A stretch of DNA of 60,312 bases from Flavobacteriales bacterium (GCA_947470515.1 CANITF010000015.1:1-60312), one strand, 5' to 3'; positions 25,682 through 35,346 are shown, numbered from the stretch's first letter. Made by a program: numbers and translations. Notes: generated from the sequence alone by a model not told the origin.

Positions 25682-28600
25682 TTAATGAGTGTTTTCTTCT
25701 TCTGACCCTTCTTCTCCAAGAGTGTCACAGTGAAAATGTCTTGTTTTCTTCTTGAAAAAAGGTTTATTTTCTTCTCCTTTTTCATTTGATTCAAGCATTT
25801 TAGAAATAATTCTCGCCTTTTCTTGTTGATTATGCGAACGCATTAAATAGTCACGTTTACTATCAAAAAGAATTACGCCGTCTACCAACGTCATTTCCAC
25901 TTTTGCTTCAATACTCAACGGATTTGCAGTCCAAAGCACAATATCGGCATCTTTACCCTCTTTCAAACTTCCCATTCTGTCATCCAAATGCAATAATTTT
26001 GCTGGATTCAATGTCACCATTTTCCAAGCCGCTTCTTCTGTCATTCCTCCATACTTCACCCCTTTCGCAGCTTCTTGGTTCAATCGTCTTCCCATTTCAG
26101 CATCATCAGAATTAATTGCTACAACAAGTCCAATTTCATTCATTATAGCAGCATTATAAGGAATTGCATCATTTACTTCAAATTTATATGCCCACCAATC
26201 AGAAAAAGTCGAGGCACCAACACCATGAGCTAGCATTTTATCAGCAACTTTATACCCTTCCAAAATATGGGTAAATGTATTAACCTTAAAATTCAATGAA
26301 TCAGCAACATGCATCAACATATTGATTTCAGATTGCACATAAGAATGACATGTTATGAATCTTTCAGAGCGAAAAATTTCAGATAATACTTCTAATTCTA
26401 AATCTTTACGAGGAGTAATCTTACTATCTAAACCACTCTTTGTATATTTTGCCCATTCATTTTGATAGGCTTGCACGCGCATATAACCATCATAAAAAAT
26501 CTGTTCTACGCCCATTCTAGTTTGTGGAAAACGAATTGAATTATTGTCTCCCCAATTTGATTGCTTGACATTCTCCCCTAACGCACATTTTATAAACTTC
26601 GGAGCATTTGGAATAAGCATTTCCTCAGGAGATGAACCCCATTTCAACTTTATAAGAGCAGATTGACCACCAATTGGATTTGCCGATCCATGCAAAAGTT
26701 GAGCGGCTGTAACCCCTCCTGATAATTGTCTGTAAATATTTATATCATCTGGCGTAACAACATCTCCAATGCTTACCTCAGCCGAAATTGCTTGACCACC
26801 TTCATTCACTCCTTTTGAAATAGCGATATGAGAATGTTCATCAATAATTCCAGATGTCACATATTTACCTTTTGCATCAATGACTTTAGCATTGTTGGGA
26901 ATTATAAAATTTCCAGTTCCAACAAAAGTTATTTTTCCGTTTGAAATAATTACGGTAGCATCTTTTAATATTCCCTGAGCTTCATTAGTCCAAACAGTCG
27001 CATTTCTAAAAACAATCGTTTCCTTGGTTGGTTTACTTTCAAATCCATAAGCCATATTCGGGAACCAAATTTTAGCTGAAAAGGAAGTGTCTACTTTTGA
27101 ATTATTGGAATCCGATTTTTTACTTTCACTGCGATCATTTCTAATTGCCGACCATTGAATCCATCTACCATTTGGCGTCAACCCATCTCCCTCAAAAACA
27201 CCAAATTTGCTGCTCACTTTTCCGTGAAGACTCATACTTCCTTTCCAATTAGAGTCATCAATATTAAATTGAAGCGTAATATCATCTTCTACAAGTTGAA
27301 CAAAAACTTTTTGCATCAAAGTGTCAGCAGTCAAACCTGATTTTTGTGAAATAGTCACAATTTTCCCTGATAACTTATCCCCTTCTCCACTGATTTCGAT
27401 TGGATATTTTTTACCGTCAATTAAAATGTTGTATTTACCTGAAACACTATGTTTATTAACATCCAGCATTACTTTCTGATCACCCAAAAGCCAGGATTCA
27501 ATCAATTTTGATTCTCCTTGAAAAGGATTTGAAGAATAAATCGAAAAAGAAGCTTTTTTACCTTTTTCTAAGGTCCCAAAATCAGAATCAATCTTTAACA
27601 TTTTCGCTGGTTCAGTTGTTAAAGCAGCCAATGCTTCATCTTCGGTCAATCCTCGTTCTATTGATTTTCGAACATTCTTCCAAAATCCATCAGCTGATTT
27701 CTGACCTAAACTTGTGAAACAGATTGGTACATTATTTTGCTTCAAGATAAACGGGTTTGATGGGGCCAATTCCCAATGTTTTAAATCGGACAACGGAATG
27801 TGTCTTGAAACATAAGGATCTTTAACATCAAAAGGTTCTGGGAAATTTATTGGTAAAATAAGCGTGTTTTTGCTATTTTTCAATTCATTAATTGCTTCAT
27901 ACTCATTGCCTGAACCCAAATAATTGAACTGGTAATGAAATTCTTTAGCGATTTTTTCAGCGCGTAAAATTTCCCATTTGTCAGCCGTTTGAAAAATAAA
28001 GGGTAAAGTAATAGATTCATGCATTTTATCCAACGAAATGTTTGTCTCAGTACTTTTGCTTTCAACATACCACTTTAAGTCATAAAAAGCTTGACGTAAT
28101 AATGCAATTGACCCCATTTGTGAAGAAGGGTAAGTTTGCTGAGAAACGCCTTTTTCAAATGAATAAAACTGTGTGCTTTTAGCTTGAATGATTTGTTTAT
28201 TTTCATTTTCAAAGCCAAGTGAAACCAACGTCCCAGAACCTTGTGCTATGCCATCATTTACATGGGTTAGAGCAAGTCCAAATCCCATTTTAATCAACGT
28301 TTCATTTGCTTTTGCATCAATTTGATACACTAAATTTGCCTCTGTTTCTGGATGAATTGACTCATTCCAATAATAAGCACCATTTTTTGAACTTTCAAGC
28401 TGTGGTCTATTTGAATGATTGCTCCCATTTGGCTTAGGTAAACCAACAGACGAAATTGTTTCAATAAATGACGCCACAATTGTCATTCCTTCACAATCGA
28501 TAACTACTGCGTCATCGGGTGGGAAAACCAAGATCCCTACTTCAATGATTTTATCACCTTCAATTAGGATAGTACCATTTTCAATTGTTTTAGATGGAGA

Positions 28601-28726
28601 CACAATAATTCGTGCATTTTTAAAAGCAATATATTTTGGTTTTGAATTAACAGTTCCATTCTGCGGAATAAGTTGAGCCCAAGAGAACCAAGTAGTTAAC
28701 GAGAATAAAAGTAAAAAATACTTCAT
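25682..28726 (-). CDS. Exported tandem amidohydrolase protein (one degenerate, one intact-looking domain)
   Basis: A 1014-residue protein with a signal peptide (residues 1-17, ending FSWA). It contains two amidohydrolase units. The first (about 30-425) has TIVASFIETISSVGL where HxH should be, so it looks inactive. A beta-rich insert (about 425-560) follows. The second (about 570-980) has the metal motif IIDEHSHIA, the later His of FTHILEG and the Asp of INSDDAEMGRR, so it should be catalytic. The family includes dipeptidases, imidazolonepropionase-like and dihydroorotase-like enzymes; the substrate is unknown. The tail is charged and ends with HFHCDTLGEEGSEEENTH. The next gene starts 10 bases after its stop. 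Confidence 0.8.
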   Translation of the reverse strand: MKYFLLLFSLTTWFSWAQLIPQNGTVNSKPKYIAFKNARIIVSPSKTIENGTILIEGDKIIEVGILVFPPDDAVVIDCEGMTIVASFIETISSVGLPKPNGSNHSNRPQLESSKNGAYYWNESIHPETEANLVYQIDAKANETLIKMGFGLALTHVNDGIAQGSGTLVSLGFENENKQIIQAKSTQFYSFEKGVSQQTYPSSQMGSIALLRQAFYDLKWYVESKSTETNISLDKMHESITLPFIFQTADKWEILRAEKIAKEFHYQFNYLGSGNEYEAINELKNSKNTLILPINFPEPFDVKDPYVSRHIPLSDLKHWELAPSNPFILKQNNVPICFTSLGQKSADGFWKNVRKSIERGLTEDEALAALTTEPAKMLKIDSDFGTLEKGKKASFSIYSSNPFQGESKLIESWLLGDQKVMLDVNKHSVSGKYNILIDGKKYPIEISGEGDKLSGKIVTISQKSGLTADTLMQKVFVQLVEDDITLQFNIDDSNWKGSMSLHGKVSSKFGVFEGDGLTPNGRWIQWSAIRNDRSESKKSDSNNSKVDTSFSAKIWFPNMAYGFESKPTKETIVFRNATVWTNEAQGILKDATVIISNGKITFVGTGNFIIPNNAKVIDAKGKYVTSGIIDEHSHIAISKGVNEGGQAISAEVSIGDVVTPDDINIYRQLSGGVTAAQLLHGSANPIGGQSALIKLKWGSSPEEMLIPNAPKFIKCALGENVKQSNWGDNNSIRFPQTRMGVEQIFYDGYMRVQAYQNEWAKYTKSGLDSKITPRKDLELEVLSEIFRSERFITCHSYVQSEINMLMHVADSLNFKVNTFTHILEGYKVADKMLAHGVGASTFSDWWAYKFEVNDAIPYNAAIMNEIGLVVAINSDDAEMGRRLNQEAAKGVKYGGMTEEAAWKMVTLNPAKLLHLDDRMGSLKEGKDADIVLWTANPLSIEAKVEMTLVDGVILFDSKRDYLMRSHNQQEKARIISKMLESNEKGEENKPFFKKKTRHFHCDTLGEEGSEEENTH

Positions 28727-28881
28727 ATTAGAATCATAAAATAGAGTGTGAATTTAATCAAAAGTGTGGATTTTCATCTCTTTTCCATCTAAACTTCTTT
28801 TGTTTTCTGATATAAGTAAAGTGAATTTCGAAAATCGGAATCATACTTTTCACTTCTTTCTTTTTCCTTAATATTTCTGTG

Positions 28882-28889
28882 TATTTTTG
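28882..28889 (+). promoter_or_regulatory. Predicted -7 promoter element (TATTTTTG)
   Basis: Consensus match 14 bases before the ATG of the membrane protein at 28904, and likely the promoter for the 28.9-30.9 kb unit. Confidence 0.55.
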
Positions 28890-28903
28890 TAAAAAAAGAA
28901 ATT

Positions 28904-29362
28904 ATGTATAACGGATTATTACACACACACTCTGGATTGCGTTGGATAGCTTTAATACTATTAATTGTAGCCATCCTAAATGCTCTAATGTCAAAAGGGA
29001 AAAATTCATATGTGAAAAAAGATAAAATGATTAATCTATTCACAATGATTAGTTTACATACGCAATTATTGATTGGATTAGTTTTGTATTTCTTAAATGA
29101 TAAACATAAAATCTCTTTTCAAAAGGGATGGATGTCAAGTGATTTAGCAGGTGGAATGTATCGCTTTTTCGGAATGGAGCATCTAGTAGGGATGATTTTA
29201 GCGATTGTTATCATAACTATTGGGCGCAAGAAGGCTGAAAAAGCAGCGACCAATGATTTGAAGCATACAAAAATACTTACGTGGTACACAATAGGATTAA
29301 TTTTAATTCTTGCGTTTATTCCATGGCCTTTTAGAGAAGCATTAGGTGGAGCATGGTTTTAA
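28904..29362 (+). CDS. Four-helix membrane protein, possibly haem-binding (cytochrome b-like)
   Basis: A 152-residue inner-membrane protein with four hydrophobic helices. The histidines HTHSGLRW (helix 1), SLHTQLLIG (helix 2), MEHLVGM (helix 3) and KHTKILTWY (helix 4) lie near helix ends, which is compatible with haem ligation, and Bacteroidota homologues are often labelled cytochrome b-like. The last 10 bases overlap the following cytochrome c gene, so an electron-transfer partnership is plausible. Direct evidence for haem is lacking. Confidence 0.7.
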   Translation: MYNGLLHTHSGLRWIALILLIVAILNALMSKGKNSYVKKDKMINLFTMISLHTQLLIGLVLYFLNDKHKISFQKGWMSSDLAGGMYRFFGMEHLVGMILAIVIITIGRKKAEKAATNDLKHTKILTWYTIGLILILAFIPWPFREALGGAWF

Positions 29363-29682
29363 AAATTTACATTTCTAGTTTGCTTCTAATGGCTTGCTTT
29401 TCCTGTGGTTCAAATGGAACTGTAGAAAAAACGAATGAAAATGGAATTGTAATTCAGCCAACAGCGCAAGACTTATATAGTGAACATTGCTCGATTTGTC
29501 ATGGAAGCGATGGAAAATTAGGTGCGGCTGGAGCAAAGGACTTAACTCAATCAAAACTTTCTTCAGTTGAAATTCAAAACCTCATTGAGAAAGGAAAAAA
29601 TGGCATGCCGCCTATGAAAGAATTTTTAGGATCTAAAAAGAACATTACTGCGGTTACAGAATATGTACTTCGAATGAGATAA
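29353..29682 (+). CDS. Small cytochrome c lipoprotein
   Basis: A 109-residue exported monohaem cytochrome c. The N-terminus is a lipoprotein-type signal (KIYISSLLLMACFSCGSNG; the lipidated Cys could be residue 15 or 18). Haem attachment is CSICHG, and the axial Met is probably in NGMPPMKEF. It would carry electrons in the periplasm. It overlaps the upstream four-helix protein by 10 bases, and hflX begins four bases after its stop, so all three may be in one transcript. Confidence 0.9.
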   Translation: MVLKIYISSLLLMACFSCGSNGTVEKTNENGIVIQPTAQDLYSEHCSICHGSDGKLGAAGAKDLTQSKLSSVEIQNLIEKGKNGMPPMKEFLGSKKNITAVTEYVLRMR

Positions 29683-29686
29683 CGTT

Positions 29687-30886
29687 ATGCAAGAAGGACA
29701 TGTAACCGTCGATGCGGTTGAAGAAAATTGTGTTTTAGTTGGAGTAATTACACCTTCTTTAAAGGAAGAAACTGCACTTGAATATTTGGATGAACTTGAG
29801 TTTTTGGCTGAAACTGCAGGAGCAACAACAATTAAGAAGTTCTTGCAAAAATTACCGATGATCCATCCAAGAACATTTGTTGGGACAGGTAAATTACAAG
29901 AAATAAAAGAATTCATAAAAGAAAATACTATTGAATTGGTCATTTTTGATGACGAACTTTCTCCTTCTCAATTAAGAAATATTGAACGTGAATTGGAATG
30001 TAAAATTCTAGATAGAAATATTTTAATCTTAGACATTTTTGCGAGTCGTGCACGTTCTTCTCATGCAAAAACACAAGTTGAATTGGCACAGTTGCAATAT
30101 ATGTTGCCACGACTTACACGTTTGTGGACGCACTTAGAACGTCAAAAAGGAGGAATTGGTTTGAGAGGACCAGGTGAATCTCAAATTGAATCTGATCGCC
30201 GAATCATCCAAACAAGAATCTCTTTAATGAAGGAGAAATTGAAGGAAATTGACAAACAGATGTCGATTCAGCGCGGTAATCGTGGGCAATTGGTTCGAGT
30301 AGCACTCGTTGGATATACCAACGTTGGGAAAAGTACGATCATGAATTTGCTTTCTAAATCTGACGTTTTTGCTGAAAACAAATTATTCGCAACGCTAGAT
30401 ACAACAGTCCGAAAGGTCGTCATTGAGAATTTGCCATTTCTTTTAACTGATACGGTTGGATTTATTCGCAAGCTACCTCATCAATTGGTTGAATCATTTA
30501 AGTCAACATTGGATGAAGTTAGAGAAGCTGATTTGTTAATTCATATTATTGATATTTCGCATCCTACTTTTGAGGATCAATATAATGTTGTCAATGAAAC
30601 ACTGAATGAACTCGATAAAACAGAAAAACCAGTGATCCTTGTTTTTAATAAAATTGATGCTTATATTCCTATTGAGCAAATAGAAAATGATCCAAATCCT
30701 CCTACAGAAGAAAATTATTCTTTAGAGGATTTAAAAAAATCATGGATGGCAAAAATGAACAATACCAATTGTGTTTTTATTTCTGCTCAAGATAAAGAAA
30801 ATATTGAAGAATTGAAAACTGTTATTTACGAAGAAGTAAAAAGAGTTTTTAAAATTAGATATCCTTACAACAACTTTTTATACTAA
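29687..30886 (+). CDS. hflX: GTPase HflX (ribosome-associated)
   Basis: A 399-residue GTPase that binds the 50S subunit and helps rescue stalled or hibernating ribosomes. The N-terminal domain has HPRTFVGTGKLQEIK and VIFDDELSPSQLRNIE, then the helical linker with GGIGLRGPGESQIESDRR. The G domain holds G1 GYTNVGKST (209-217), G3 DTVGFI and G4 NKID. All parts are present and the length is typical for Bacteroidota. It starts four bases after the cytochrome gene and ends before a bidirectional terminator. Confidence 0.95.
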   Translation: MQEGHVTVDAVEENCVLVGVITPSLKEETALEYLDELEFLAETAGATTIKKFLQKLPMIHPRTFVGTGKLQEIKEFIKENTIELVIFDDELSPSQLRNIERELECKILDRNILILDIFASRARSSHAKTQVELAQLQYMLPRLTRLWTHLERQKGGIGLRGPGESQIESDRRIIQTRISLMKEKLKEIDKQMSIQRGNRGQLVRVALVGYTNVGKSTIMNLLSKSDVFAENKLFATLDTTVRKVVIENLPFLLTDTVGFIRKLPHQLVESFKSTLDEVREADLLIHIIDISHPTFEDQYNVVNETLNELDKTEKPVILVFNKIDAYIPIEQIENDPNPPTEENYSLEDLKKSWMAKMNNTNCVFISAQDKENIEELKTVIYEEVKRVFKIRYPYNNFLY

Positions 30887-30898
30887 GATATAAAAACA

Positions 30899-30936
30899 AA
30901 AAGGTCCCAATTGAAAAACAATTGGGACCTTTTTTT
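30899..30936. terminator. Bidirectional terminator between hflX and the anchor-L protein gene
   Basis: A 14-base stem (30900-30913 with 30919-30932) includes GGTCCCAATTG, a 5-base loop and a T-run on + (A-run on the other side). Confidence 0.9.
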
Positions 30937-30950
30937 ATGCAGTATATTTC

Positions 30951-33179
30951 TTATCGAACTAAGTGCAAGAATCCATGTCCTTCCAAATATTGTTCATTAT
31001 ATCCATTAACTTTATACTTGCAGAAATAAACTCCTTCTTCAACATCGATACCGTTCTTGGTTTTTCCATTCCAAGCTGGGTTAATTCCTATAGATTCGTA
31101 AATTGTATTACCCCAACGGTTTAAGATAGTTAACTCAATTGACGTTGAATTTGTTGTTGTTAAAAAGAATAGTTCATTTACATTATCTCCTCCAGGAGTA
31201 AATACGTTAGGTACTTCTACTGTTGGAATAGGATAAAAACAAGAACCATCATCGAAATTTGCCGCTGGATTATAATTAGTCGCTAATGGATCCATACAAC
31301 CACAAATACTAATTGTTATTGAGGTGTATGCAGTATCTGCACAATTTCCTTGAGAAGCAATCAAACGAACTACTGTATTATTTGAATAAACTTGCGTTTG
31401 TGCTGCTGTTGATGTAACATTTGCAGTGTTTCCATTTCCAAAATCCCACGCATAACTTAATGCATTTTGACTATTATTAGTAAACAGAACTGTCAATGGT
31501 TCACAACCCGCAGTTGGTGAGGCCATAAATTGTGCAATAGGTGGATTCAAAATATCCACAAAAATACTGTCATGTACTTCACAAACATTGTCAAACACAT
31601 TGAAATAATACCATCCTGAAGATAAATTTTGCCAAACTGAAGCATCAATAAAAGCTGGATTTCCAGCACCTGGTCCAGTCCATTGATAGGATGGAACACC
31701 AGTCTGACCAGTTACCATTCCTGAAACAAAACCAACAGGTTCACATGTGGCTGGACCCATGATCATCGTGTCAACGACAAGTGTTTGGTTTAATGTTATT
31801 GTAACAGTATCAACATTTGAATAGCCACATGAATTTGTTGCGGTGACATAATAATCTACTGTTCCTGTCATTGTTCCCATAATAGTCGGGAAATATGCGG
31901 TGGGGCCAGTTTGACCACCTGTCCATGCATACGTGTATGGAGGAAATAAACCTAAAGCCGAAGCGGAAACTAAAATTGAATCATTTTGACATTGAGCTAT
32001 TGGATCAGTTTCAGTAATATCAATTGGAATAGAATCCATGATATACAGCGTTCCTGATGAAATTATTGTATCTCCACAAGTAGAAATGGTCATTGCAGTT
32101 ACAATAATGTATTCATTGTTATCATTCATCATCCCATCAAATGTTGGGGTAATGTTTAATACAATTGTATCTTCTCCAGGCAAGAAAGTAATTGGATTTA
32201 CTAAATTATTGTAATCTATTCCCATTGTAGCAGTTCCACCAATAGTATAATTAATTATTAATGTATCTCCTAATTGTGTTTGAGGTCTAATGAACATTAA
32301 GTTTGCATCAGAACAACCCTCATAAACATTTGTGTCACCCGACACTGTTGCTACAGCAATTTCAACTGCTTCTGAACTAAAAGAATTTGCTTGTAAGAAT
32401 ACACCTGAATCATAAGCTTGGTCTCCAACATTACTAATAGCTAATTTAATATGATAAGTAGCTCCACAAATTAATTTTGCACTAGAAGTAAGTATTACAG
32501 TTGTTCCATCATATTGAATTGCCGTTCCGTATGCTGCACCGCCTAAATTATTTACATAATAAGCAGGATTTTGTGCTGCACCCGGTCCAACATTATTAAT
32601 AGTAACAGGAGTAGTTGTTCCTGGAATCAAAGCCAAATTGGTTGCGTTATATGCTGGTCCAATCGGATTTGGTCCCCACAAAAAGAATCCAAATGCATCA
32701 TTGTAAGTTGAAGGAGAATACTCTGGATATTCATCCGAACCAAACATATAATTAAAAGCAATAGTATCACCTGAAGGCACAAAATCAAATTCTAAAACTA
32801 TTCCATTTGTTACAGTTCCAGCTGCAATAGCATTTAATTGAACATCCGAACTTACATTTGGTGTTGCTGGAGAATTATTTGTAAAACTGCCAGAACTATT
32901 TGGGCCAATTGCAGCAATACCATTTCCAGTTGTTAACAACACCCCTGATCCAATTGGAAAAGAAGTAGCTCCCGCAGTAAAAAATGTTGCATTTCCTTGA
33001 GGTATATTTGCATTTGCAGCACTTCCATTGACTGTTACATTTGTTGCTGTCACACCAAAGCCTAATAAGACATTTTGCACAAGTTGATTAGGAGTCATTG
33101 TTGTTGTTACCCCTATTTGGGCAGTTAATGACATCGAAAAAAATGTTAAAACTACTGCAGCAATTATATTTTTCTTCAT
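30951..33179 (-). CDS. Secreted choice-of-anchor L protein with gliding-motility-type (T9SS type B) C-terminus
   Basis: A 742-residue protein with a signal peptide (residues 1-20, ending LTAQ). Residues about 21-265 match the choice-of-anchor-L module (TPNQLVQNVLLGFGVTATNV, VLLTTGN, FNYMFGSDEYPEY). Then come a Calx-beta-like region (about 270-385), Ig/SprB-like modules, and a PKD domain (AQFMASPTAGCEPLTVLFTN, with YAWDFGNGN). A CMDPLATNYNPAANFDDGSC calcium-type loop precedes the C-terminal CHU_C domain: VPNVFTPGGDNVNELF, ILNRWGNTIYES, GVYFCKYKVNG. Type B proteins are exported by T9SS, often for adhesion or gliding. No enzyme motif is seen. Monocistronic. Confidence 0.9.
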   Translation of the reverse strand: MKKNIIAAVVLTFFSMSLTAQIGVTTTMTPNQLVQNVLLGFGVTATNVTVNGSAANANIPQGNATFFTAGATSFPIGSGVLLTTGNGIAAIGPNSSGSFTNNSPATPNVSSDVQLNAIAAGTVTNGIVLEFDFVPSGDTIAFNYMFGSDEYPEYSPSTYNDAFGFFLWGPNPIGPAYNATNLALIPGTTTPVTINNVGPGAAQNPAYYVNNLGGAAYGTAIQYDGTTVILTSSAKLICGATYHIKLAISNVGDQAYDSGVFLQANSFSSEAVEIAVATVSGDTNVYEGCSDANLMFIRPQTQLGDTLIINYTIGGTATMGIDYNNLVNPITFLPGEDTIVLNITPTFDGMMNDNNEYIIVTAMTISTCGDTIISSGTLYIMDSIPIDITETDPIAQCQNDSILVSASALGLFPPYTYAWTGGQTGPTAYFPTIMGTMTGTVDYYVTATNSCGYSNVDTVTITLNQTLVVDTMIMGPATCEPVGFVSGMVTGQTGVPSYQWTGPGAGNPAFIDASVWQNLSSGWYYFNVFDNVCEVHDSIFVDILNPPIAQFMASPTAGCEPLTVLFTNNSQNALSYAWDFGNGNTANVTSTAAQTQVYSNNTVVRLIASQGNCADTAYTSITISICGCMDPLATNYNPAANFDDGSCFYPIPTVEVPNVFTPGGDNVNELFFLTTTNSTSIELTILNRWGNTIYESIGINPAWNGKTKNGIDVEEGVYFCKYKVNGYNEQYLEGHGFLHLVR

Positions 33180-33312
33180 GATTTATTTTTTGAATTACCT
33201 TATAGACTTGATAATCTTGTTTTTGGTTGCACGAAATTCGATAAAAAATATTTTACAACCAATTTATACAGGAAAAATTCCGATTTTTGAAATCTAATTT
33301 CAAGTCAACAAA

Positions 33313-34701
33313 ATGAACGCAACACAAAATTTTATCCAAGAAAATAAAGATCGATTTCTATCAGAATTAATTGATTTATTAAAAATACCATCGGTTTCTG
33401 CAGATGCGTCATATGCTGAACATGTGCATAAAACGGCAGAATCTATTGCAAATCACCTAAAAGTAATTGGTTTGGATAATGTTGAAATTTGTAAAACAGC
33501 AGGTTACTCAGTTGTGTATGCAGAAAAAATTATTGACGCAACACTCCCAACAGTTTTGGTTTATGGACACTACGATGTTCAGCCTGCAGATCCAATTGAT
33601 TTATGGACAAGCCCTCCATTTGAACCAGTGATAAAGACAACTGCTATTCATCCAGAAGGTGCAATTTTTGCACGCGGAGCATGTGACGATAAAGGTCAAA
33701 TGTTCATGCACGTTAAAGCGATTGAAGCAATGATAAAATGCGATGAATTGACGTGTAATGTTAAATTCATGATTGAAGGCGAAGAGGAAATCGGTAGTAA
33801 AAACCTAGCAATTTTTGTAGAAAATAATGTTGAGAAATTAAAAGCAGATATCATTCTTATTTCTGATACGGGTATGATTGCAAATGATGTACCTGCAATT
33901 ACAACTGGTTTGAGAGGTTTGAGTTATGTAGAAGTCGAAGTGACAGGGCCGAACCGTGATTTGCATTCTGGTTTATATGGCGGTTGTGTTGCAAATCCAA
34001 TCAATATTCTTACAAAAATGATTGCGTCAATGCACGATGAAAACAACCGAATTGCAATCCCTGGTTTTTATGATAAAGTTGTTGACTTAACGGATGAAGA
34101 AAGAGCAGAAATGGCAAAAGCACCGTTTTCTTTAGAAAAATACTGTGATGCATTGAATTTAACAGATATTTCAGGTGAAAAGGGATATTCAACAATGGAA
34201 CGTGGTTCAATTCGTCCAACGTTGGATGTGAATGGCATTTGGGGCGGTTATACAGGAGAAGGAGCGAAGACTGTTATTCCGTCAAAAGCGTTTGCGAAAA
34301 TTTCAATGCGTTTAGTTCCGGATCAAGATCCACATGAAATAACTCAATTGTTTACTGATCATTTTAATGCAATTGCTCCAGGTAGCGTAAGAGTAAAAGT
34401 TGTTCCTCATCATGGCGGTGAGCCAGTGGTTACACCTACAAATTCTATTGCTTATCAAGCTGCATCAATGGCGTATGAAACAACATTCAATAAAAAACCA
34501 ATTCCCGTGCGAAGTGGCGGCAGTATTCCAATTGTAGCGATGTTTGAAAAAGTATTGGGTTTAAAAACGATTCTTATGGGCTTTGGTTTGGATAGCGACG
34601 CAATTCACTCCCCAAATGAGCATTATGGCTTGTTTAATTTCTATAAAGGGATTGAAACGATTCCCCATTTTTACAAGAATTTTGCAGATTTATCTAAGTA
34701 A
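33313..34701 (+). CDS. M20 family metallopeptidase (dipeptidase)
   Basis: A 462-residue cytoplasmic di-zinc peptidase of the M20 family, likely a dipeptidase of the CNDP/PepV-like group. Zinc ligands and catalytic residues are visible: GHYDVQPAD (His, Asp), RGACDDKGQM (bridging Asp), EGEEEIGS (catalytic Glu pair), and a C-terminal His in DAIHSPNEHYG. The lid domain contains GPNRDLHSGLYGG. No signal peptide, so it probably breaks down imported or turned-over dipeptides. A tight hairpin terminator follows directly. Confidence 0.93.
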   Translation: MNATQNFIQENKDRFLSELIDLLKIPSVSADASYAEHVHKTAESIANHLKVIGLDNVEICKTAGYSVVYAEKIIDATLPTVLVYGHYDVQPADPIDLWTSPPFEPVIKTTAIHPEGAIFARGACDDKGQMFMHVKAIEAMIKCDELTCNVKFMIEGEEEIGSKNLAIFVENNVEKLKADIILISDTGMIANDVPAITTGLRGLSYVEVEVTGPNRDLHSGLYGGCVANPINILTKMIASMHDENNRIAIPGFYDKVVDLTDEERAEMAKAPFSLEKYCDALNLTDISGEKGYSTMERGSIRPTLDVNGIWGGYTGEGAKTVIPSKAFAKISMRLVPDQDPHEITQLFTDHFNAIAPGSVRVKVVPHHGGEPVVTPTNSIAYQAASMAYETTFNKKPIPVRSGGSIPIVAMFEKVLGLKTILMGFGLDSDAIHSPNEHYGLFNFYKGIETIPHFYKNFADLSK

Positions 34702-34707
34702 TTTAAT

Positions 34708-34730
34708 GGGTCGAATTTCGACCCTTTTTT
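34708..34730 (+). terminator. Intrinsic terminator of the M20 peptidase gene
   Basis: GGGTCG (34708-34713) pairs with CGACCC (34719-34724), followed by six T. It lies only 8 bases before the next start codon. Confidence 0.75.
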
Positions 34731-34738
34731 ATCACTCT

Positions 34739-35206
34739 ATGAAAAATTTATTCTCCCTTTCAATCCTTTTTCTAATTGTTACTTCCTGTGCAAACTTTGA
34801 AGAACCTGAATTTATCAGTTCAAATGGGGTAAAAATGGGTGGAATTGAAGGGAAGAAAATTTCATTAACAGCTGATATTATTGTCTCTAATCCTAATTGG
34901 TTTGGTATAAAAATCAAGCCTTCAAATCTAGATGTTTACATCGAAAATCAATATATGGGTAAAATTTATCTTGAGAAAAAAGTCAAGATGAAAGCAAAAA
35001 AAGAAAGTACTTTGTCAATGGAATTGCGTGCTGAATTAGCAGACGGAGCAATGATTACAGCATTGAAATATGCCAATAAAGAAAATGTTAAAGTACATAT
35101 TACTGGAAAAGTAAAAGGTGGAGTTTGGTTTTTCTCGAAGAAGATTGCTATTGATGAAACCAAAACGATTTCAGGTAAAAATTTGGTGCTTGGTACTCAA
35201 GATTAA
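34739..35206 (+). CDS. LEA type 2-like lipoprotein
   Basis: A 155-residue lipoprotein. The ATG at 34739 gives a type II signal peptide with lipobox IVTSCANF; the frame extends further upstream into the M20 gene, but that part has no signal. The rest is a single LEA-2 (water stress and hypersensitivity-like) beta domain: GGIEGKKISLTADIIVSNPNWFGIKIKPSNLDVYIENQYMG is typical in spirit, with NP-x-F/W spacing. Such domains are common in Bacteroidota envelopes, with unknown role. A terminator lies between it and the preceding gene, so it may rely on readthrough or a promoter inside the M20 gene. Confidence 0.8.
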   Translation: MKNLFSLSILFLIVTSCANFEEPEFISSNGVKMGGIEGKKISLTADIIVSNPNWFGIKIKPSNLDVYIENQYMGKIYLEKKVKMKAKKESTLSMELRAELADGAMITALKYANKENVKVHITGKVKGGVWFFSKKIAIDETKTISGKNLVLGTQD

Positions 35207-35211
35207 TCGTT

Positions 35212-35331
35212 ATGCTACTGCCAGATTTTCAATTGGTAAATGGCCCTAATAGTAACCTTTTCATTGAAAAAGGAATTTTCACTAATTTCAATTCGTGGGA
35301 AAAAAGATGCTCGCACACTCAAAATTATTGA
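35212..35331 (+). pseudogene. Possible truncated gene start (39 codons)
   Basis: The frame reads MLLPDFQLVNGPNSNLFIEK and continues GIFTNFNSWEK before a stop. The composition looks coding, and it starts 6 bases after the LEA-like stop. The first half has the feel of the start of a longer soluble protein that is cut off, so it may be a remnant. I cannot name a family, and it could be chance. Confidence 0.25.
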
Positions 35332-35346
35332 GTTTAGCAGCAATTT

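Noticed and set aside
29626-29943. 105-residue frame on - over the hflX start
   Set aside because: It is antisense to the cytochrome and hflX genes, with Ser/Asn-rich shadow composition.
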